Shown here one piece after another: positions 7,546-12,036 of a stretch of 12,036 nucleotides of DNA. Under the pieces are notes generated by a model, which saw nothing but the letters and a program-made list of their open reading frames with translations, searched no databases and was not told the origin of the DNA. Each line of letters opens with the position of its first letter. Position 1 is the stretch's first letter. Made by a program: the position numbers and the translations under genes. Source of the DNA: DASSWB01 sp035705495 (GTDB taxonomy: Bacteria > Bacteroidota > Bacteroidia > Flavobacteriales > Flavobacteriaceae). Where the stretch lies: positions 1 to 12,036 of the forward strand of contig DASSWB010000038.1 in NCBI GenBank assembly GCA_035705495.1. Direction: 5' to 3'.

Positions 7546-9548
7546 GGTTCCTATATACTTTTATCCTGACCTTTATTTGTTTTTCAAGTGCTTTTGCCCA
7601 GATTCTTGAACCCGTAAAATGGGATTCTTCAATTGAAAAGCAAAACGATTCCATTTACGAAATTACATTTACCGCTACAATTGATGCGGGTTGGCATTTG
7701 TATTCCCAAGAAGATTATGGGGAAGATGGGCCACTTCCCACAATTTTTACTTTTTCAGAAAATGAAAATTTTGAGTTGATGGGAAAAACCACCGAATCGG
7801 ACGGTGTGGAAATGTTTGACAAAGTTTTTGAAATGGACATCAAATATTTTGAGAACATGGCGCTTTTCAAGCAAAAAGTGCTCGTTTCAAATCCTGAAAA
7901 TGTTGTTATTGAGGGGGAAGTGGAGTTTATGGTCTGCGATGATGCAAGATGTCTTCCACCAGGAATTTATAATTTCGCATTGGCGGTTGGCGGAGGAGAA
8001 GCAGCGGTGAAAACGGTTGAAGTTTCTGAATCTGATCTTGAAAAAACAGAAGCTTTAAACCTAAATATCAAGGGTAGTGACGATTTAAATGTTGAAAAAG
8101 AGGAAAAAAGTTTCCTGACGATATTTTTCCTCGGATTTATTGGCGGATTAATTGCGCTGCTCACACCTTGTGTTTTCCCAATGATTCCGCTTACGGTTTC
8201 CTTTTTCACCAAGAGTGCGGGCAATAAAAAGAAAGGACTTGGAAATGCAATTCTCTATGGATTTTTCATTTTCATTATTTATCTTTTATTGAGTCTGCCG
8301 TTCCATTTGTTGGACAGTTTGGATCCTGAAATCCTGAACAACATTTCAACGAACGTTACGCTGAATATCATCTTTTTCATCATATTTCTTGTTTTCGCTT
8401 TCTCTTTCTTCGGATTTTATGAAATTACGCTACCGGCAAAATGGAGCAATAAAATGGACGATAAAGCTTCCAGTATTGGCGGCGTGATCGGGATATTTTT
8501 TATGGCGCTGACTTTGGCGATTGTTTCCTTCTCTTGTACCGGGCCAATTTTGGGATCGTTATTGGGCGGTTCTCTAACAAGCGATGGTGGTGCGATGCAA
8601 CTTTCTTTTGGAATGGGTGGCTTCGGATTGGCTTTGGCATTGCCTTTTGCACTTTTCGCCTTGTTTCCAAACTGGTTGAATTCGCTTCCAAAAAGTGGCG
8701 GTTGGCTGAACACGGTAAAAGTCGTTCTCGGATTTATTGAATTGGGACTTGCTTTCAAATTCTTGTCGAATGCCGATCTTGTGGAACATTGGGGGCTTTT
8801 GAAACGTGAAATTTTTATAGGAATTTGGGTTGTCCTGGCAATTGGGCTTGCATTATACTTATTCGGATTGATTCGTTTTCCCCACGATGGACCGAAACAA
8901 AAATTAACGCGTCCTCGGATTTTTATGGGCGCGATTTCAATAGCTTTTGTACTTTATTTGTTGCCCGGACTTACAAACACAGAGTATGCGAATCTGAAAT
9001 TGTTAAGCGGATTTCCTCCTCCTTTATTTTACAGTGTTTATGACAAAGAATCTGAAGCGCCATTGGGACTTGAAGCATACAAAGATTTTGAAAAAGGACT
9101 CGCTGCGGCAAAAGCGCAGGGAAAACCGATTTTGCTCGATTTTACCGGTTGGGCGTGTGTGAATTGTCGGAAAATGGAGGAGCAGGTATGGAGTGTTCCC
9201 AAAGTTTTTGAAGTTATAAATCGGGATTATATTTTGATTTCCCTTTATGTTGATGACAAACGGGAACTTTCCGAAGCCGAGCAATTCAATTATGCGAAAC
9301 CTACGGGTGGAACCAAGGAAATAAGGACAATTGGTGATAAATGGGCGACTTTCCAAACCTTGAATTTCAGGAACAATTCACAGCCGTATTACGTTTTGTT
9401 GAGTCCGGATCTTGATCTTTTATCGGAACCAACGGGATACACGCCAGATGCACAAGAGTATTACGAATGGCTTAAAAATGGAGTGGAAACTTTTAATAAT
9501 AGAATAAAAACTCCCGAGATAGATTTTTCTACTCACAAACTTTTTTAA
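7542..9548 (+). CDS. dsbD: Thiol:disulfide interchange protein DsbD
   Basis: DsbD carries electrons from cytoplasmic thioredoxin across the inner membrane to periplasmic thiol proteins. Starting at ATG 7542 the product has 668 residues and the three expected parts. A signal peptide (1-19, cleavage likely after AFA) leads to a periplasmic alpha domain with redox pair C132/C137 in VCDDARCLPPG. A membrane domain (about 190-477, roughly eight segments) has C210 in LLTPCVFPMIP and C332 in SFSCTGP; their spacing of 122 residues equals that of C163/C285 in E. coli DsbD. A C-terminal thioredoxin-like domain (about 505-650) has W537-A-C539-VN-C542. The alpha-domain pair is Cx4C instead of the Cx5C of E. 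coli. An in-frame TTG at 7533 would add three residues, but ATG gives the ATGA overlap with tilS and a better signal peptide. The targets here (cytochrome c maturation, disulfide isomerase) cannot be read from the context. Confidence 0.95.
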   Translation: MRFLYTFILTFICFSSAFAQILEPVKWDSSIEKQNDSIYEITFTATIDAGWHLYSQEDYGEDGPLPTIFTFSENENFELMGKTTESDGVEMFDKVFEMDIKYFENMALFKQKVLVSNPENVVIEGEVEFMVCDDARCLPPGIYNFALAVGGGEAAVKTVEVSESDLEKTEALNLNIKGSDDLNVEKEEKSFLTIFFLGFIGGLIALLTPCVFPMIPLTVSFFTKSAGNKKKGLGNAILYGFFIFIIYLLLSLPFHLLDSLDPEILNNISTNVTLNIIFFIIFLVFAFSFFGFYEITLPAKWSNKMDDKASSIGGVIGIFFMALTLAIVSFSCTGPILGSLLGGSLTSDGGAMQLSFGMGGFGLALALPFALFALFPNWLNSLPKSGGWLNTVKVVLGFIELGLAFKFLSNADLVEHWGLLKREIFIGIWVVLAIGLALYLFGLIRFPHDGPKQKLTRPRIFMGAISIAFVLYLLPGLTNTEYANLKLLSGFPPPLFYSVYDKESEAPLGLEAYKDFEKGLAAAKAQGKPILLDFTGWACVNCRKMEEQVWSVPKVFEVINRDYILISLYVDDKRELSEAEQFNYAKPTGGTKEIRTIGDKWATFQTLNFRNNSQPYYVLLSPDLDLLSEPTGYTPDAQEYYEWLKNGVETFNNRIKTPEIDFSTHKLF

Positions 9549-9642
9549 GATTTTATCGTTTAATTGATTTAGATTTCACATCAAATCATATCGAAACGGC
9601 TTCAGATTTTATAAATTAGTCTGTTTTTTAAAAATTTAAAAA
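9549..9642 (+). other. Spacer upstream of pfkA, no clear promoter
   Basis: This 94-nt AT-rich spacer holds two one-mismatch matches to the -7 box, TAGATTTC (9570-9577) and TAAATTAG (9612-9619). Neither has a TTTG at the right distance upstream. There is no convincing terminator for dsbD. GATTTTAT occurs twice (9549-9556 and 9605-9612), with no evident meaning. The glycolytic genes probably start a new transcript here, but read-through from dsbD is possible. Confidence 0.3.
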
Positions 9643-10629
9643 TTGAGGAATCAGATTTCAAGAATAGCTGTGCTGACTTCCGGTGGGGATTCGCCAGGAA
9701 TGAATGCCGCGATCCGAGCCGTGGTTAGAAGTTGCGCTTTTCACCAAAAGGAATGCTACGGAATTTATAGAGGTTATCAGGGTTTGATTGATAATGACAT
9801 TGAAGAATTGACCGCACGTTCCGTAAAAAACTTGATTAATAGAGGAGGAACTTTTCTAAAATCAGCTCGATGTGAAGCATTTATGACCGAAGAAGGACGT
9901 AAACTTGCACACGAGAACCTGTTAAAAAATAACATTGATGCCCTCATCGTAATTGGAGGGGACGGAACTTTTACCGGAGCTTGTATTTTGGGCAACGAAT
10001 TTAATTTTCCCGTCGTGGGAATTCCGGCTACGATTGACAATGACATCAATGGAACCGATTATACCATTGGATACGACACCGCGTTGAACACGGTAGTGGA
10101 AGCTATTGATAAAATTAGGGATACCGCAAGTTCACATAACAGACTGTTTCTGGTTGAAGTAATGGGCCGTGATGCCGGTGACATCGCGTTGAACAGCGGC
10201 GTTGGTGCAGGTGCGGAAGAAATTTTGATTCCAGAAGAAGATACAGGTATTGACCGACTTCTAGAATCTTTGGAAAAGAGTCGGAAATCGGGTAAAACCT
10301 CCAGTATCATTGTGGTTGCCGAAGGTGAAAAAAGTGGCAAAAACATTTACGAATTAGCAGAATATATAGGAGGGAATTTAGAGGGTTATGACATTCGGGT
10401 TTCGGTTTTGGGGCATATCCAAAGAGGTGGAGCGCCGAGTTGTTATGATCGGGTTTTGGCAAGCAGATTGGGCGTGGGTGCAGTGGAAGCCATTTTGAGG
10501 GGTGAAGATAAAATAATGGTTGGAATACACAATCGGGAAGTGGTTTCCATCGATTTAAAAGAAGCGATCAAGAAAGAAAAGAATTTTGATAAAGAATTAA
10601 GGAAGGTAGCAGAAATTACCTCCATTTAA
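9643..10629 (+). CDS. pfkA: ATP-dependent 6-phosphofructokinase
   Basis: PfkA phosphorylates fructose 6-phosphate to fructose 1,6-bisphosphate, the committed step of glycolysis. The 328 residues are normal for the bacterial enzyme. Visible motifs are the nucleotide loop TSGGDSPGMNAA (12-23), GGDG (105-108), the catalytic PATIDND (128-134, base D132), the sugar-phosphate sites SSHNR (163-167) and MGRD (174-177), and HIQRGG (258-263). GGDG rather than GGDD indicates ATP, not pyrophosphate, as donor. Position 129 is Ala where many ATP enzymes have Gly and PPi enzymes have Lys. The start is TTG at 9643: an in-frame TAA lies at 9637-9639, no ATG occurs before the nucleotide loop, and the GTG at 9670 would remove part of the first strand. 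It is followed 9 nt later by gap. Allosteric control by ADP and PEP is known for the family but not verified here. Confidence 0.96.
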   Translation: MRNQISRIAVLTSGGDSPGMNAAIRAVVRSCAFHQKECYGIYRGYQGLIDNDIEELTARSVKNLINRGGTFLKSARCEAFMTEEGRKLAHENLLKNNIDALIVIGGDGTFTGACILGNEFNFPVVGIPATIDNDINGTDYTIGYDTALNTVVEAIDKIRDTASSHNRLFLVEVMGRDAGDIALNSGVGAGAEEILIPEEDTGIDRLLESLEKSRKSGKTSSIIVVAEGEKSGKNIYELAEYIGGNLEGYDIRVSVLGHIQRGGAPSCYDRVLASRLGVGAVEAILRGEDKIMVGIHNREVVSIDLKEAIKKEKNFDKELRKVAEITSI

Positions 10630-10638
10630 AATTAAGAT

Positions 10639-11643
10639 ATGAATACAACAAAAATTGGAATAAATGGTTTTGGCCGAATTGGCCGGATTGTTTTTAGAAT
10701 AGCAACCGAAATGGAGAATGTTGAGGTTGTGGCAGTAAATGATTTATTGGATATAGAAAATTTGGCCTATATGCTGAAATATGATTCCGTTCACGGCAGG
10801 TTCAAAGGCAGTATAGAAATTGAAGGCAACAATTTAATTGTCAATGGTAAAAAAGTCCGCGTGACTGCAGAAAGAAGTCCGGAGAATTTAAAATGGAACG
10901 AAGCAGGAGCCGAGGTAATTTTGGATTGCACGGGAATTTTCACAGATATAAAAGGAGGAAATCTTCACTTACATGCTGGCGCGAAAAAAGTGGTTATCTC
11001 AGCCCCTTCGAAAGATGTTCCTATGTTTGTAATGGGCGTCAATCACAAAGAAATAAAAGCTTCTGATGCGATTATTTCAAACGCTTCGTGTACAACCAAC
11101 TGTTTGGCACCAATGGCGAAATTGATCAATGACAAGTACGGCTTGATAGAAGGTTTAATGACCACGGTTCATTCTTCCACCGCGTCGCAATTTGTTGTTG
11201 ATAGTCCGTCAGCACGAGATAACAGAATGGGAAGAAGTGCATTGCTGAATGTAATTCCTTCTTCTACGGGCGCGGCAAAAGCGGTGACAAAAGTAATTCC
11301 TGAGCTCAAAGGAAAATTAACAGGAATGGCTTTCAGGGTTCCCACGGCGGATGTTTCTGTGGTTGATTTAACGGTTCGGACGGAAAAGGCTGTTTCTTAT
11401 GAAGAAGTAAAAGCCGCTTTCAAGGAAGCTTCCGAAGGAGAATACAAAGGAATTATTTCCTACACCGAAGAAGATGTGGTTTCGCAGGATTTTGTAGGAA
11501 GTCCGCACACTTGTAATTTCGATGCCGGTGCAGGAATCGCCTTGAATGATAATTTTTTTAAACTCATTGCTTGGTATGATAATGAATACGGCTATTCCAC
11601 GAAATTATTGGAATTGGCGGATTATGCCGCGCGGTTGGAATAG
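10639..11643 (+). CDS. gap: Glyceraldehyde-3-phosphate dehydrogenase, type I, with diverged S-loop
   Basis: GAPDH oxidises and phosphorylates glyceraldehyde 3-phosphate to 1,3-bisphosphoglycerate with NAD+, in the cytoplasm. The 334 residues show the Rossmann motif INGFGRIGR (8-16), an NAD-type acidic residue in VNDL (33-36), YDSVHGRF (48-55), the catalytic C151 in SNASCTTNCLAP, H178 in TTVHSST, R233 in AFRVPT, and WYDNEYGYS (312-320). The S-loop is unusual. Where most GAPDHs have TATQKTVDGPS..DWRGGR, this protein has TASQFVVDSPSARDNRMGR (181-199); Lys to Phe and Trp-Arg-Gly-Gly to Asn-Arg-Met-Gly are the clearest changes. Cys, His, the Thr after His and P190 are kept, so it is likely active. 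It lies 9 nt after pfkA and 33 nt before a kinase gene, forming a glycolytic operon. Flavobacteria often have more than one gap gene, so this may be a specialised copy. Confidence 0.95.
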   Translation: MNTTKIGINGFGRIGRIVFRIATEMENVEVVAVNDLLDIENLAYMLKYDSVHGRFKGSIEIEGNNLIVNGKKVRVTAERSPENLKWNEAGAEVILDCTGIFTDIKGGNLHLHAGAKKVVISAPSKDVPMFVMGVNHKEIKASDAIISNASCTTNCLAPMAKLINDKYGLIEGLMTTVHSSTASQFVVDSPSARDNRMGRSALLNVIPSSTGAAKAVTKVIPELKGKLTGMAFRVPTADVSVVDLTVRTEKAVSYEEVKAAFKEASEGEYKGIISYTEEDVVSQDFVGSPHTCNFDAGAGIALNDNFFKLIAWYDNEYGYSTKLLELADYAARLE

Positions 11644-11676
11644 AAACTCGTGAAATAGAAACAAAACCAAATAAAA

Positions 11677-12036
11677 ATGATTTTACTGGCAGATGGCGGT
11701 TCTACAAAATGCGATTGGATTCTCTTAAATGAAAAAGGGGAAGTCGTATTAAAAACGCGTACTCAAGGATTAAATCCGACGGTTTTTAAAAGAGATGTTT
11801 TGGAAGGAAGACTTCATTCCAATCAAGAGCTTCAAAAAATCAAGTCAGATGTTTCCGTTGTTCATTTTTTTGGCGCTGGTTGCGGTACAGCGGGACCGAC
11901 GGCAGAATTGCAAAATATACTTTCAGAGTTTTTTTCAGAATCAAAAAACGTTCAGGTAAAGGAAGATATGGTTGCAGCCGCTTATGCCGCGACAGACAAA
12001 CCAGGTATTGTTTGTATTCTGGGAACAGGTTCAAAT
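11677..12036 (+). CDS. BadF/BcrA-type ASKHA kinase, N-acetylglucosamine kinase-like (3' truncated)
   Basis: An open frame from ATG 11677 to the window edge gives the first 120 residues of a sugar-kinase-like ATPase. The phosphate-1 loop DGGSTK (6-11) sits right at the N-terminus in ILLADGGSTKCDW. A second glycine-rich element FGAGCGTAGP (65-74) follows, then VKEDMVAAAYAA (94-105) with D97 as candidate catalytic base, and the phosphate-2 loop LGTGSN (115-120) at the cut end. This layout is that of the BadF/BadG/BcrA/BcrD ATPase family (PF01869), whose members include N-acetylglucosamine kinases. In flavobacteria such a gene commonly follows pfkA and gap, to my knowledge. The likely job is phosphorylating GlcNAc or a related amino sugar from chitin or peptidoglycan turnover. 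The substrate is inferred from family and context; an aromatic-CoA reductase activator role is unlikely here. The start lies 33 nt after gap, so it belongs to the same operon. Confidence 0.85.
   Translation, partial: MILLADGGSTKCDWILLNEKGEVVLKTRTQGLNPTVFKRDVLEGRLHSNQELQKIKSDVSVVHFFGAGCGTAGPTAELQNILSEFFSESKNVQVKEDMVAAAYAATDKPGIVCILGTGSN

Noticed and set aside
9549..9612. Repeated GATTTTAT in the pfkA spacer
   Set aside because: An 8-bp AT-rich direct repeat is expected by chance.
1..12036. Search for a mobile element, defence island, CRISPR, tRNA or rRNA
   Set aside because: No transposase or integrase motifs, no regularly spaced repeats, and no RNA gene signatures seen on reading; gene content is housekeeping.

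Overview
This 12 kb window looks like the chromosome of a member of the Bacteroidota, most likely the Flavobacteriia. The evidence is AT-rich coding sequence, short AT-rich spacers, and starts without Shine-Dalgarno motifs. Several starts are preceded by matches to the Bacteroidetes -7 box (TAnnTTTG). The proteins and their order (MoxR ATPase, mitochondrial-type aconitase, PabB-like chorismate enzyme, tilS, dsbD, pfkA, gap, BadF-type kinase) also fit that group. All genes lie on the + strand. I see no tRNA, rRNA, insertion sequence, CRISPR array, prophage or attachment site.

Layout. (1) 1-1608: the C-terminal part of a MoxR-type AAA+ ATPase, cut by the window edge, is followed 9 nt later by a CPBP-family membrane protease with an unrecognised C-terminal extension of about 200 residues. 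(2) 1609-1832: a 224-nt non-coding leader with two candidate promoters and an AU-rich inverted repeat. It precedes a complete aconitase gene (1833-4100), which ends at a strong intrinsic terminator (4131-4164). (3) 4248-6095: a flavodoxin-like NAD(P)H:FMN reductase directly abuts a chorismate-binding PabB-like enzyme that starts with GTG; a hairpin terminator candidate follows. (4) 6232-9548: tilS and dsbD overlap by 4 nt (ATGA). (5) 9643-12036: pfkA (TTG start), gap and the N-terminal part of a BadF/N-acetylglucosamine-kinase-like ASKHA kinase form a tight operon that runs off the window. This last gene starts at 11677 and is truncated at the edge.

Together the genes are housekeeping functions: TCA cycle (aconitase), glycolysis (PfkA, GAPDH), amino-sugar phosphorylation (the partial kinase), folate precursor synthesis (PabB), decoding of AUA codons (TilS), periplasmic thiol redox (DsbD), and protein quality or envelope functions (MoxR, CPBP).

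I did not find a convincing undescribed system. The points most worth a second look are the diverged S-loop of the GAPDH, the C-terminal extension of the CPBP protease, the inverted repeat and tandem promoters in front of aconitase, and apparent near-leaderless starts of the FMN reductase and tilS genes.
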